A DNA stretch of 60,103 nucleotides from Roseivirga sp. (GCA_029262895.1 JAJCYM010000091.1:1-60103); one strand, 5' to 3'; shown: positions 17,687-28,634, counted from the stretch's first letter. Program-made: numbers and translations. The notes: generated from the sequence alone by a model not told the origin.

Positions 17687-18367
17687 TTATAATACAATTT
17701 CTTGTTCTATTTCAGGTATTACCAGGTCGACCCCAGCGGCTGTTGCCTTTGTTTTGGACGAGTCATGATCGATGGCGATATAACCGAAGGTATCAAAATG
17801 GACGCCTATCAGCTTAGTTGTGCCGACCATTTTACATGCCCTCAGAGCATCATCAACACCCATGGTGAAATTGTCACCAATAGGCATGATCGCAAAATTT
17901 AGGTCAAATTCTTCTCCGATCAATTCCATGTCTTTGGTCAATGCGGTGTCACCGGCATAGTAGAAGGTTCCCTCATCATTAGAAATCACCATTCCTACAG
18001 GGTTGCCGCCATAGCTTCCATCAGGCATGGAGCTGGAATGAACGGCACTTACCAATTTTATTTTGCCGAAATCAAATGTCCAGCTACCCCCCGGATTCAT
18101 AGGGTGGCCTCTATCTAAGCCTTTACTTCCAAACCAGTTCACTACTTCGTAGGTAGAGACGATAGTTGCCTGAGAATTTTGATAAATCAATTCCACATCT
18201 GCCACATGGTCACCATGACCGTGACTCAAGAGTATGTAGTCAGGCTGGATGGCATTTACATCGATATCCTTTGCCAACTCATTTGGAGTGATAAAGGGAT
18301 CAAAGAGCAGTTTTTTACCCATCGTTTCAATCATAAAGGATGCATGACCGAAGAAAGTAAATTTCAT
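17687..18367 (-). CDS. UPF0173 metal-dependent hydrolase (metallo-beta-lactamase fold)
   Basis: 226 residues. The metal-binding motif is SHGHGDHVAD, with further ligands in YYAGDTALT and GVHFDTFG. The N-terminus MKFTFFGHASFMIE is the UPF0173 signature. The family resembles UlaG but its substrate is unknown. It is the first gene of the operon with parA, parB, the DUF5683 gene and dapB, with a plausible promoter about 40 bases upstream. Confidence 0.9.
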   Translation of the reverse strand: MKFTFFGHASFMIETMGKKLLFDPFITPNELAKDIDVNAIQPDYILLSHGHGDHVADVELIYQNSQATIVSTYEVVNWFGSKGLDRGHPMNPGGSWTFDFGKIKLVSAVHSSSMPDGSYGGNPVGMVISNDEGTFYYAGDTALTKDMELIGEEFDLNFAIMPIGDNFTMGVDDALRACKMVGTTKLIGVHFDTFGYIAIDHDSSKTKATAAGVDLVIPEIEQEIVL

Positions 18368-18403
18368 AAAATCAAAGGAGTTTTAGAGTTGATCAACTGC
18401 TTA

Positions 18404-18437
18404 CAAAGATATAAGTTTAATCGTAAGATTTTAACAA
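18404..18437 (-). promoter_or_regulatory. Promoter of the UPF0173-parA-parB-DUF5683-dapB operon
   Basis: On the minus strand TTG (plus 18435-18437), 23 bases, then TATCTTTG (plus 18404-18411), an exact TAnnTTTG. The spacing is at the long end of the known range. The leader would be about 30 bases. Confidence 0.5.
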
Positions 18438-18549
18438 TTGGGAATGAATGGAAATGGCTTTCGGAATTATATTTGCCTGACCTAATCAGGGAGTCTTTTT
18501 GAGCAGCACAAAGTCGTTATTCACATTCGTAAATATCAATTTTGACACT

Positions 18550-20640
18550 TCAATTCATCTTGACTCCATTGATGATTCCGAGCATAAAACCATATTGATC
18601 TGAAATTTCCTTTAGGTAGCTTGTCAGCGTAGAAGCCCCTGAATGCCCGGCATTTTTTTCGACCCTAAGAAAAATCGGATTCCTCTGGGCTTTTCTATTC
18701 TGCAAACGAGCAGCAAATTTATAAGAGTGAAATGGAGGCACTCGGTCATCGTTTTCCGAAGTCATAATGAGCATGCTCGGGTAGTTATGATTCTCCGCAA
18801 TATTGTGGAGTGGTGAATAGCTTTTTAGGCGTTCGAAACCAGCTTTTTTGGTCACTGTGCCATATTCATCGGTGTGCAAATTTCCCACAGTAAATTTCTC
18901 AAATCGGAGCATATCAAAGGCCCCAACCTGCGGAACCACTACTTTGAAAAGGTCAGGTCTTTGAATAGCGCTTGCAGCCACAACCAAACCTCCATTTGAG
19001 GCGCCCGTAATTCCTAGTTTTTGGGGTTGTGTATAGCCCTTTTCAATTAAAAATTCTGATACAGAAATAAAGTCTGTTATAGATTGTGGCTTATTTGAAC
19101 CAATGCCATTCATGGCCCAGGTGAAGCCCTTTTCGCCACCACCACGAATGGCTGCGAAAGCAAACACACCTCCCCTTTTAACATGGTAAATTATTCCAGG
19201 ATCAAAGGAGGGAAGGGAGATTGCTCCAAACCCACCATAAGCAGTTAGGATAAGCGGGTTCTCACCATCTTTCTTCATCCCAGCCTGATAGACCAACATA
19301 ATAGGGATTTCGGCACCGTCTTTAGTTTTGCATTGGATAACCTCGGTTTTGATGTCTTTTGAGGAATAACCTACTTCAGTTTTCTTTACCAACCTTTGCT
19401 CGAAAGTTTCCAGGTTTAACTTAAAAACCACTAAGGGTACCGTATAACCACTAATGTCAAAACTAATTTCATTATCATCATAGTCACCAAAAAAACCATC
19501 CGCAGTAATACCCAGCGGGAAGGTGTGTTGATTCAATAGGTGCCCTTGAAAATCCTGAATAATCATTGTGGTTTGAAGATTGCTCAGATAAAGACTTATG
19601 ATTCTATTCTTAAAAAAATAAGTGTCCATCATAACAGCATCAGGAAAGCTGGGCGAAATTTCGGTCCATTTGGAAGGGTTGGCCAAATCGATTTGGACTA
19701 TTCTACTCACGTTTGAATTGAAGCTTGTTCTGGCGAACAACTTGCTTTGATCATTCCCAATAATAGTAACGCTCTCCTCAAGGTTTCGGAAAAGAGGTAA
19801 TAGGCGAGCAATGGGATTTTCAAAATCCTGGAAGTACACGCTCATTTTCCCGGAACTTTCATCTGTCTCTTTCAGAATGAAATAGCGCTGGTCCTGGGTT
19901 ATAAAATAGTCAAAGCTAAAGGCGGGATTCTTTCTTCTAAAAACCAAACTATCCTGGGATTGGTCAGTGCCTAGATGATGGTAGAAGATTTGTTCACTTG
20001 ACGTAGCATCGAAAGTGCCTTTTTTCTGGTATTTGGAATAATAGAATCCCTCATCCTTCCAAATAACATTGCTGAACTTCACCTCATCAAGATGGTCCTT
20101 AATGATGTTTCGGTTATTCAGATTGACCACCTGGACCTCACGCCAGTCACTACCATTGCGATTATAGCTAAACGCAAGGTATTCTGAATCGGGGGACGGG
20201 TAATAGCCCTTAAGGGTGATTTGATCAGTTCTGGAGATAAAGTTGGGATCAACCAAAATTTTGTATTCCCCGTTTTCCTTTGACTTGTATGCCAGAACCA
20301 ATTGGCTCAAATCACCTATATCACCAATGGTATAGTAGTATTTCCCTTTTTTCTTGGGGTAGTCGAACTTGCTATAGGCATATTTATCAATGATGTTTCT
20401 TTGATTTTGCCTTGCCTGAATGCGGTTTAGTACTTTTTTGGATGCCTTGTTCTGGGCATCAACCCAGCTTTTTACCTCAAGTGAGCCGGCTCTTTCAAGC
20501 CATCTATAGGGGTCACGTATAATCTGGGTATAAAATGTGTCAGAGGCTGCCGTTTTTCTTGAGATTGGATACCTAAATTCTTGCGCAAGAGCACATTCGC
20601 CAGCCAAGACAAAAAGCAATAGTACAATGAGGCACCTCAT
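18550..20640 (-). CDS. Prolyl oligopeptidase family serine peptidase (S9A)
   Basis: 696 residues with a signal peptide (MRCLIVLLLFVLAGECALAQ), so it acts in the periplasm or outside. The N-terminal part is the seven-bladed propeller (FRYPISRKTAASDTFY and DPYRWLE mark the family start). The alpha/beta hydrolase domain follows from about residue 430: the nucleophile Ser is in GASNGG near residue 545, the Asp in SENDDRVPP and the His in NAGHSG. It cleaves peptides after proline. It stands alone behind the yidC terminator. Confidence 0.93.
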   Translation of the reverse strand: MRCLIVLLLFVLAGECALAQEFRYPISRKTAASDTFYTQIIRDPYRWLERAGSLEVKSWVDAQNKASKKVLNRIQARQNQRNIIDKYAYSKFDYPKKKGKYYYTIGDIGDLSQLVLAYKSKENGEYKILVDPNFISRTDQITLKGYYPSPDSEYLAFSYNRNGSDWREVQVVNLNNRNIIKDHLDEVKFSNVIWKDEGFYYSKYQKKGTFDATSSEQIFYHHLGTDQSQDSLVFRRKNPAFSFDYFITQDQRYFILKETDESSGKMSVYFQDFENPIARLLPLFRNLEESVTIIGNDQSKLFARTSFNSNVSRIVQIDLANPSKWTEISPSFPDAVMMDTYFFKNRIISLYLSNLQTTMIIQDFQGHLLNQHTFPLGITADGFFGDYDDNEISFDISGYTVPLVVFKLNLETFEQRLVKKTEVGYSSKDIKTEVIQCKTKDGAEIPIMLVYQAGMKKDGENPLILTAYGGFGAISLPSFDPGIIYHVKRGGVFAFAAIRGGGEKGFTWAMNGIGSNKPQSITDFISVSEFLIEKGYTQPQKLGITGASNGGLVVAASAIQRPDLFKVVVPQVGAFDMLRFEKFTVGNLHTDEYGTVTKKAGFERLKSYSPLHNIAENHNYPSMLIMTSENDDRVPPFHSYKFAARLQNRKAQRNPIFLRVEKNAGHSGASTLTSYLKEISDQYGFMLGIINGVKMN

Positions 20641-20660
20641 AAGACTAAATTTAGCATAAT

Positions 20661-20693
20661 AAAAAAAGGAAGTCGTTTCATGACTTCCTTTTT
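20661..20693 (-). terminator. Rho-independent terminator after yidC
   Basis: On the minus strand, GGAAGTC and GACTTCC (plus 20682-20688 and 20668-20674) pair around a 7-base loop, extended by A-T pairs, and are followed by a run of seven T. The A-tract on the other side would also allow it to act on plus-strand transcripts. Confidence 0.8.
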
Positions 20694-20713
20694 ACATGAG
20701 CTTAATGCCAACT

Positions 20714-22576
20714 TTATTTTTTCTTCTTCTCCGCCAGCTTTTGTTTTTGAGCTTCCTGGCTTGCCTTCATAGCGTCTTCTATGCGTTGCGCAAACTTCGA
20801 TTTCTTTTTGCCAACGTTATTCTTTCTATTCGCTTCTAACTTGGCTCTGATGCTGTCATCGTCCACAAACTTTCTAATTAAGGCTTGTTGACCAAAGGTG
20901 ATAATGTTGGAGAGGAAGTAGTAGAAACTCAACCCTGACGAGTATGAATTCAAAACGAACATGAAAATGACCGGCATCACATAACCGATGGTTTTCATCG
21001 GCCCCTGAACCGTACTCACTTGGTTGTTAGACCATGCATAAAGTATGGAAGAGATAGTCATTAAGAGTGTGAAGCCACTTACGTGTGAACCATAAAATGG
21101 AATCGTAATGGGTAGTTGTATTAGCACGTCATAGGTTGACAAGTCCGTTGCCCATAAAAAGGACTGCTGCCTGAGTTCTATTGAATTTGGGAAAAAGAAG
21201 AACATGGCAAACAGGATAGGCATTTGAAGCACCATTGGTATACAACCCGCCAGCGGGTTGACACCGACTTCACGATAGAGCTTCATTTGCTCTTGCTGCA
21301 TTTTTTGAGCGTCACCGCCCATCTTTTCCTTGAGCGCATCGAGCTCAGGTTTCATGGCTTTCATTTTTGCCATGGACAGATATGATTTTCTGGATAGCGG
21401 GAATAGGGCCAGCTTGATCAAAAAGACCATAATAATGATGATGACCCCATAGTTGCCAATGAACTTTTCTAAAAAGGCAAACAGTTCGACAATGATCAGC
21501 TTATTTACCCAGCTCACCATTTTATAGCCCATGTAGACATTGTCTTCATAGGAAGGGGCTATTTTTTTGAGTGCTTTAAATTGGTTGGGCCCAAAGTAGT
21601 AGCTGAATTTTCCACCGGCATAAAGATCGGCCATGGGAATGCTAAGATTCATGGTTCCGTTCTTAACAATGGTACTATCATTCAGCGGTAGGTCTGTGTT
21701 GAATTGACCACCGCTGAAAGCTCGGTCTGCAATGATTCCGGCATTAAAGAACTTCTGATTAAAGCTCGCCCAGGTAATTTCTTCCAGAACTTGATCCTGT
21801 TCCGGGTCTTTACTCAGTGCTTTGACTTCATCGGTATCATCATCGACCAGTGTATGGTATGTTATCGTACTCTTGTTCCTGGAATCATCGAGATTCTTTT
21901 CAAACCGTCTTAAGCTATTTGACCAGGAAAGGGCTGCGAAATCGCCAATGATATTATTTCTGAGGCCATTAATCCTCAACTCATAGTCTAATTGATAACC
22001 ATCTCCAGGAACTCTGTAAATGTGCTCGATCGAGTTGTTGTCACTGGTGGTTAATGTGAAGGTGATTTCTGTTGTGTCACCAACCTGAATTGTTCTGGCT
22101 CGAGCATTGGTGGTATAATACAGCGATGATAAGTCAATGTTTCCTTTCGTGGTACCTATTGTCAATGACTGATTAGAACTTGCCTCATCAAACAGAATAA
22201 GAGGTTTTTGATCATAGGTTAAATAGTCTTTTAATTCAGCACCTATGACACGACCTCCCTGGGTGCTGAAAGTAAATTTGGCCTTTGCATTTTCTATTAC
22301 AAATTGATTTGCCTCACCAACAGCACCAGAGGCAAATACACCGTATTGCTCTTCAAAATCTGCATTTGAGCTTTTTTGAGGGATTTCAGTGACATTGGGC
22401 TGGCTCTCTGTTGCTGGCTGAGAAGTCTCAGGTTGAGCTTGTTCACCTTGGACAGGGAGTTCCGTATTGGGCAGGTCTACTGGTTCTGGTTCTGGTTCTG
22501 GTGGCTTGAAAAAAACCGCATATGCAATTAGCAATGCGCCAATGAGTACTAGGCCTATAACCTGATTTCTATCCAT
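20714..22576 (-). CDS. yidC: Membrane protein insertase YidC
   Basis: 620 residues. An N-terminal transmembrane helix (MDRNQVIGLVLIGALLIAYAVFF) is followed by a Pro/Glu-rich linker, the large periplasmic beta-supersandwich domain (about 70-340) and the conserved five-helix insertase core from about 365. The core contains the hydrophilic-groove segment KLALFPLSRKSYLSMAKM and GCIPMVLQMPI. The C-terminal tail is strongly basic (QKLAEKKKK), suited to ribosome contact. pyrG ends 15 bp upstream, so the two form an operon, as often in Bacteroidota. Confidence 0.97.
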   Translation of the reverse strand: MDRNQVIGLVLIGALLIAYAVFFKPPEPEPEPVDLPNTELPVQGEQAQPETSQPATESQPNVTEIPQKSSNADFEEQYGVFASGAVGEANQFVIENAKAKFTFSTQGGRVIGAELKDYLTYDQKPLILFDEASSNQSLTIGTTKGNIDLSSLYYTTNARARTIQVGDTTEITFTLTTSDNNSIEHIYRVPGDGYQLDYELRINGLRNNIIGDFAALSWSNSLRRFEKNLDDSRNKSTITYHTLVDDDTDEVKALSKDPEQDQVLEEITWASFNQKFFNAGIIADRAFSGGQFNTDLPLNDSTIVKNGTMNLSIPMADLYAGGKFSYYFGPNQFKALKKIAPSYEDNVYMGYKMVSWVNKLIIVELFAFLEKFIGNYGVIIIIMVFLIKLALFPLSRKSYLSMAKMKAMKPELDALKEKMGGDAQKMQQEQMKLYREVGVNPLAGCIPMVLQMPILFAMFFFFPNSIELRQQSFLWATDLSTYDVLIQLPITIPFYGSHVSGFTLLMTISSILYAWSNNQVSTVQGPMKTIGYVMPVIFMFVLNSYSSGLSFYYFLSNIITFGQQALIRKFVDDDSIRAKLEANRKNNVGKKKSKFAQRIEDAMKASQEAQKQKLAEKKKK

Positions 22577-22591
22577 CTTCTCAAAAATTTC

Positions 22592-24229
<1,638 letters not shown>

Positions 24230-24239
24230 TTATGGGGTA

Positions 24240-24247
24240 CAAAGGTA
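24240..24247 (-). promoter_or_regulatory. -7 element TACCTTTG upstream of pyrG
   Basis: Exact TAnnTTTG on the minus strand, giving a leader of about 30 bases before the pyrG ATG. No TTG is found at the usual distance upstream, so only this half is supported. Confidence 0.45.
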
Positions 24248-24311
24248 ATGTTTTTAACCTGAATTTTGGGGCTTGTTCAAAAAGTTTAAGTCAATCTGAG
24301 TTTGAACCTTT

Positions 24312-24343
24312 TTTGGCCCCAAATAATTTCCTGAGTAACTTTG
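24312..24343 (+). promoter_or_regulatory. Promoter of the cca-type gene
   Basis: TTTG (24312-24315), exactly 20 bases, then TAACTTTG (24336-24343), both perfect matches to the Bacteroidota consensus. The expected start site lies about 20 bases before the ATG at 24368. This is the cleanest consensus promoter I found in the window. Confidence 0.75.
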
Positions 24344-24367
24344 CGCACTTTCCCGAAAAGGGCTTGA

Positions 24368-25786
24368 ATGAATCTTAAAAAACACCTTAAAGACCCCATT
24401 TTCAACACTGTCTCCGAGTCGGCTAAGGCTTTGGGCTTGGATGTCTATGTGGTGGGTGGTTTTGTCAGGGACATTCTTTTAAACAGACCCTCAAAAGATG
24501 TCGATTTTGTCTGTGTGGGGAGTGGCATTGCTTTAGCCCAGGCTGTGGCCAAAAAGCTAGGGCCAAAGGTTAAGGTTACTGTTTTTAAGTCCTTTGGCAC
24601 GGCAATGATCAAGGCCAATGACTTGGAATTGGAGTTTGTGGGTGCCCGCAAGGAGTCCTATCAAAGAGACTCCCGAAAACCTATCGTTGAGAATGGTACT
24701 TTGGAAGAAGACCAAAACAGGAGGGATTTTACAATTAATGCACTCGCTCTAAGCCTCAATGAAGAAAATTTTGGCGAGTTGATTGATCCTTTTGAAGGCG
24801 CGAAGGATTTGAAAAGAAAGATCATCAGAACCCCACTTGATCCAAAAATCACTTTTTCAGACGATCCGCTGAGAATGATGAGGGCCGTTCGATTTGCTGC
24901 TCAGTTAAAGTTCGATATAGAAGCTGAAGCTTTTGAGGCCATCTCTGAGATGGTGGATAGAATGGAAATTGTTTCTGGCGAGCGAACAATCACGGAGCTG
25001 AACAAGATTATTCTATCAGAAAAGCCTTCCTACGGCTTTAAACTGCTTTATTTTTCAGGCTTACTGAAGAAGATATTTCCCGAAATGGTGGAATTGCAAG
25101 GCGTTGAAACTATTGAAGATAAATCCCACAAAGATAATTTTTATCACACCTTGCAGGTGTTGGACAACATTTCTAAAAACACGGATGACTTGTGGTTGCG
25201 TTGGGCAGCAATCTTGCATGACATTGCCAAGCCAGCCACAAAGAGGTTCAACAAAAAGGTTGGCTGGACTTTCCACGGTCATGAAGACAAGGGGGCGCGA
25301 ATGGTACCTCGAATTTTCAGAAGAATGAAGCTCCCTATGAACGAACATATGCGCTTTGTTCAAAAATTGGTGAGGTTACATTTAAGACCTATTGCCCTGG
25401 TTAAGCATACCGTTACTGACTCGGCAGTCAGAAGATTGCTCTTTGAGGCCGGAGATGATACGGAAGCATTAATGACACTTTGCCGGGCCGACATTACCTC
25501 CAAGAATGATCACAAAGTGAGGCGCTATCTGCAGAACTTTGATGAGGTGGAGCAGAAAATGATAGAGGTGGAAGAAAAAGATAAAATTCGTAACTTTCAG
25601 CCCGTAATCACGGGCGAGATGATCATGGAAACCTTTGATCTGGCTCCGGGAAGAGAAATTGGTGAAATAAAAGAGGCACTAAAAGAAGCGGTACTCGAAG
25701 GTAAAATCCGAAACGAAATCAGCGATGGAATGAACTTCTTGATGAAGTTAGGAAGGGAAAAAGGATTTAAGATTGTTAAGAGATAA
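24368..25786 (+). CDS. cca: tRNA nucleotidyltransferase/poly(A) polymerase-family protein with HD domain
   Basis: 472 residues, class II nucleotidyltransferase. The active site is in VVGGFVRDILLNRPSKDVDFV, with the metal-binding DVD, and the second key motif is RRDFTINALAL. The RNA-binding domain follows, and an HD domain (RWAAILHDIAKPATK, then HGHEDKG) occupies about residues 255-400. It should add or repair the 3' CCA of tRNAs; the HD domain would add phosphohydrolase activity. Most tRNAs here probably encode CCA, as the tRNA-Arg in this window does, so repair is the likely role. Confidence 0.93.
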   Translation: MNLKKHLKDPIFNTVSESAKALGLDVYVVGGFVRDILLNRPSKDVDFVCVGSGIALAQAVAKKLGPKVKVTVFKSFGTAMIKANDLELEFVGARKESYQRDSRKPIVENGTLEEDQNRRDFTINALALSLNEENFGELIDPFEGAKDLKRKIIRTPLDPKITFSDDPLRMMRAVRFAAQLKFDIEAEAFEAISEMVDRMEIVSGERTITELNKIILSEKPSYGFKLLYFSGLLKKIFPEMVELQGVETIEDKSHKDNFYHTLQVLDNISKNTDDLWLRWAAILHDIAKPATKRFNKKVGWTFHGHEDKGARMVPRIFRRMKLPMNEHMRFVQKLVRLHLRPIALVKHTVTDSAVRRLLFEAGDDTEALMTLCRADITSKNDHKVRRYLQNFDEVEQKMIEVEEKDKIRNFQPVITGEMIMETFDLAPGREIGEIKEALKEAVLEGKIRNEISDGMNFLMKLGREKGFKIVKR

Positions 25787-25801
25787 ATAAAACAAAGTAT
25801 A

Positions 25802-26494
25802 ATGAGAAGAATCAAGTTTTTGATGGTAGGAGTGATGCTGTTCACGATAACAGGATTAAAGGCACAAGACAGCACTTTTTTTGCCAATGAGTACACCAAA
25901 GGACTAGCCTTGTTGCGCAAAGCCCAGGAATTTAGTGATATTGACATGGAGAAACAGGCGCTTTATGATCTCCTGATTTTGAACGAAGGTGACACCACTG
26001 TACTTCAAAGTCTCACTCAGATGTACTATAATACGGGAAATTTCACATCCAGTCTTTTGGTGAGTTTGTCCTACTTAAAACTATATCCCGGTAACCTTCT
26101 TGCCATTGAAATAGCTGCCTTGTGTTATGAACAGTTAAGACTGTATGATAAGGCAGTGCAATATTATGAAGACCTTTATTTGAGAGAGCAGAGCATTGAG
26201 GTACTGTATCAAATCGCGTTTCTTCAATACACATTGCAGCGATTTGAAGAGTCGCTTAATAATGTTAAGATTCTGGAAACAAAGGCCGATGGGGCCAAAA
26301 ATCTAACATTGAGCAAGCGAGATAACACTACGCAAGAAGTGCCATTTAGAGCAGCACTTTTAAACATAAAGGGTTTGATTTCAATGCAACAAGGTAATAA
26401 GGAAGAAGCCATAGTACACTTTAATGAGGCGTTGAAAATCGCCCCGGACTTTGAGGCACCTCAAACGAGTTTGGAGACCATTAACAAGGGCTAA
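25802..26494 (+). CDS. Secreted TPR protein
   Basis: 230 residues with a signal peptide (about MRRIKFLMVGVMLFTITGLKAQ) followed by tetratricopeptide repeats over most of the length, for example residues 85-150 (AALCYEQLRLYDKAVQYYEDLY) and 185-225 (KGLISMQQGNKEEAIVHFNEALKIAP). TPRs form a protein-binding superhelix, here in the periplasm; the partner is unknown. It starts 15 bp after the cca gene and is probably cotranscribed, with a terminator directly after it. Confidence 0.85.
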   Translation: MRRIKFLMVGVMLFTITGLKAQDSTFFANEYTKGLALLRKAQEFSDIDMEKQALYDLLILNEGDTTVLQSLTQMYYNTGNFTSSLLVSLSYLKLYPGNLLAIEIAALCYEQLRLYDKAVQYYEDLYLREQSIEVLYQIAFLQYTLQRFEESLNNVKILETKADGAKNLTLSKRDNTTQEVPFRAALLNIKGLISMQQGNKEEAIVHFNEALKIAPDFEAPQTSLETINKG

Positions 26495-26520
26495 CACCTA
26501 AACATATTGATACATCAAGA

Positions 26521-26550
26521 AAGCACCTTAGAAATAGGGTGCTTTTTTAT
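26521..26550 (+). terminator. Rho-independent terminator after the TPR gene
   Basis: AAGCACC (26521-26527) pairs with GGTGCTT (26538-26544) around a 10-base loop, followed by a T run to 26548. The sigma-factor ATG is at 26563, so the promoter of that gene must overlap or follow this terminator unless it depends on read-through. Confidence 0.8.
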
Positions 26551-26562
26551 TAAATTGACTCA

Positions 26563-27171
26563 ATGCAACCTTCTCAAATGAAGGCTGTCATTAAAACGGA
26601 ATTGGAAACCACGGTACCAAAATATCAGAATCTTCATCAGGATATTATTGACGATTGTCTAAGTGGTAATCGTGAAGCGCAATATGAATTGTACAAACTT
26701 TATTCCAAGGCCATGTACAATGTTGCTGTGCGCATTACTAATGATGAGATGGAGGCGGAAGATGTTTTGCAGGAATCCTTTATCAGTGCTTTTAGAAATT
26801 TGGGTTCTTACAAAGGGACTGCCTCTTTCGGAAGCTGGTTAAAGAGGATTGTGGTCAACAATGCCATAAATCTCGTAAAGAAGAAAAGAATCGATTTCGA
26901 ATCCGTTGATGATTATGGTGAATTTGATGATCGATATGAGCAGGATGAAGCGAGAGTCAGCCCTTATGACATTGCCAAGGTAATGAAGGGAATTGAAATG
27001 TTACCGGAAGGGTATAAGTTGGTATTAACTCTTTATTTAATTGAGGGTTATGACCACAAAGAGATTGGAGGAATATTGGGAATTACGGAATCAACTTCGA
27101 AGTCGCAGTATAACCGCTCCAAAAAGAAATTGAGAGAAATACTTAAAGATCAATTGCAGTATGCAGGATGA
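26563..27171 (+). CDS. RNA polymerase ECF-type sigma factor
   Basis: 202 residues with only sigma regions 2 and 4. Region 2 (about residues 30-105) shows the core-binding DEMEAEDVLQESFISAFRNL and GSFGSWLKRI-like segment; region 4 (about 145-195) shows LPEGYKLVLTLYLIEGYDHKEIG and the recognition helix around TESTSKSQYNRSKKKLRE. It directs polymerase to a dedicated promoter set, usually for envelope stress. Its end overlaps the next gene by 11 bases, a probable membrane-bound anti-sigma factor. An internal ATG five codons in is an alternative start. Confidence 0.92.
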   Translation: MQPSQMKAVIKTELETTVPKYQNLHQDIIDDCLSGNREAQYELYKLYSKAMYNVAVRITNDEMEAEDVLQESFISAFRNLGSYKGTASFGSWLKRIVVNNAINLVKKKRIDFESVDDYGEFDDRYEQDEARVSPYDIAKVMKGIEMLPEGYKLVLTLYLIEGYDHKEIGGILGITESTSKSQYNRSKKKLREILKDQLQYAG

Positions 27172-27709
27172 TAGATTAGAAGAGTTTATTAAAGAGAATC
27201 GGGCTGAGCTCGATACGAAAGAACCCAGCCATTCCGTTTGGGAACGAATAGATATTTCATTGTCAGATGGCAAGGTGAAAACCTTACAGCCTAGTATGTG
27301 GATTTGGAAGGCAGCCGTGGTTGTGCTGCTGGCAGCAGTCACCTTTCTGATGGTGGATCGCTATACATTCAAGACGGGTGAAGTTGCTGAAATTACGACT
27401 CTGGAGGAGTTCCAGGAACTAGAGACTTTCTACGCATCACTTATTTCAGAAAAGAAATTAAAAATTGACGATCAGATTTCTACCGATGAGTTCTTTACCT
27501 TCTTAAAGGCAGATATTGAAGAGATTGATGCCATTTATGCAGAGTTGAAAAGGACATTTGATGAAGAACAAGAGACACCAGTAGTACTTAATGCTTTGGT
27601 ACATTTGCTTCGACAGAAACTTCACCTGGTAAACTCCCAGTTGGATGTTATTCATGAAACAAAGGCCAGGGATAGTGGGGTTGAGCTAGGAGATTTCAGC
27701 TCGCTTTAG
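27161..27709 (+). CDS. Probable anti-sigma factor (single-pass membrane protein)
   Basis: 182 residues. A cytoplasmic part of about 45 residues is followed by one transmembrane helix (WIWKAAVVVLLAAVTFLMV, about 47-66) and a largely helical, acidic periplasmic part. No named anti-sigma domain is recognised. The assignment rests on topology and on the 11-base overlap with the ECF sigma gene, which implies translational coupling, the usual arrangement for sigma/anti-sigma pairs. Confidence 0.72.
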   Translation: MQDDRLEEFIKENRAELDTKEPSHSVWERIDISLSDGKVKTLQPSMWIWKAAVVVLLAAVTFLMVDRYTFKTGEVAEITTLEEFQELETFYASLISEKKLKIDDQISTDEFFTFLKADIEEIDAIYAELKRTFDEEQETPVVLNALVHLLRQKLHLVNSQLDVIHETKARDSGVELGDFSSL

Positions 27710-27773
27710 GGTGAGAGCTTGGCGTGAGTTAATGATAATAAATCTCCCTTGCTTTAAGAATGCTCATCCTGTC

Positions 27774-27890
27774 GTCATTTCGTAGTCCCTGGTTTAGGGA
27801 CGGAGAAATCTTTTCACGTTTAATGAGTCAACCTGACTTTTGCTGCTGAAAAAGATCCCTCTTTGCTTCGCGAAAGCAAGACGGGATGAC
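27774..27890. repeat. Intergenic nested-palindrome repeat (GTCATTTCG...GGGATGAC type)
   Basis: This 117-bp stretch between the anti-sigma and ftsE genes has GTCAT/ATGAC ends, an internal hairpin GTCCCT-N5-AGGGAC, a second inverted pair GAGAAATCTTTT/AAAAGATCCCTC, and a TTGCTT-CGCG-AAAGCAA hairpin. From memory, sequences of this style recur between genes in many Bacteroidota genomes. Only one copy is visible here, so its repeat nature is knowledge-based, not shown by the window. The flanking bases up to 27709 and 27948 hold nothing else I can identify. Confidence 0.55.
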
Positions 27891-27947
27891 CGATAATTGT
27901 TACTATACTGAAAAGCAGTTAATTAATTATTCCGAACTCATGCTAAC

Positions 27948-28634
27948 TTAGTTAGCTGGAGAATCCAGAATTTTCCCATCCTCACATTTAAGCATTCGCT
28001 TAGGATAGTTGTTGATCAAACCATAATCATGCGAAGCCATTAAAATGGCTGTTCCACTTTTATTGATTTCCATAAATGTCTTAAAAATACCGTCAGACAC
28101 TTCTGGGTCCAGATTTCCAGTAGGTTCATCTGCCATTAGTAAAAGAGGCTCGTTGATGAGCGCGCGTGCAATCACCACCCTTTGTTGCTCCCCACCTGAA
28201 AGCTGATGTGGCATTTTATTTGAAATGGCACCCAGCCCTACACGCATTAAAACCTCGGACATTCGACTTTTCATCTTGGATCTGTCTTTCCAGCCGGTGG
28301 CCTTCATTACAAAGTGAAGGTTTTCCGCTACAGTGCGATCGCCAAAGAGTTCGAAATCCTGAAAAATAATCCCAAGCTTTCTTCTCAATAGTGGTATCTG
28401 TTTTGGACTGATTTTTCCAATGTCATGGCCCGCCAATTGGATGTTGCCCATCCTAAGTGGAAGGTCACAGTACAAGGTTTTGAGCAGGGAACTTTTGCCA
28501 CTACCGGTTCGGCCAACGATATATACAAATTCTCCTTTGTCAATTTTTAAATTGACATCGTTGAGCACCGTTTTTTCATCCTGAAAGATGCAGGCATTTT
28601 CAATTTGAACTATAGGCTCTGAAGAGAAGGGCAT
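27948..28634 (-). CDS. ftsE: Cell-division ABC ATPase FtsE
   Basis: 228 residues. Walker A is GRTGSGKSS, the signature LSGGEQQRVV, Walker B LLMADEPTGNLDP and the switch His lies in MASHDYGLI. The sequence IFQDFELFGDRTVAENL is typical of FtsE. With FtsX, which is not adjacent, it regulates peptidoglycan hydrolases at the septum. It is the last gene of an operon led by the transaldolase-family gene, starting three bases after the small unknown upstream. LolD-type function is the alternative, but FtsE is favoured. Confidence 0.85.
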   Translation of the reverse strand: MPFSSEPIVQIENACIFQDEKTVLNDVNLKIDKGEFVYIVGRTGSGKSSLLKTLYCDLPLRMGNIQLAGHDIGKISPKQIPLLRRKLGIIFQDFELFGDRTVAENLHFVMKATGWKDRSKMKSRMSEVLMRVGLGAISNKMPHQLSGGEQQRVVIARALINEPLLLMADEPTGNLDPEVSDGIFKTFMEINKSGTAILMASHDYGLINNYPKRMLKCEDGKILDSPAN

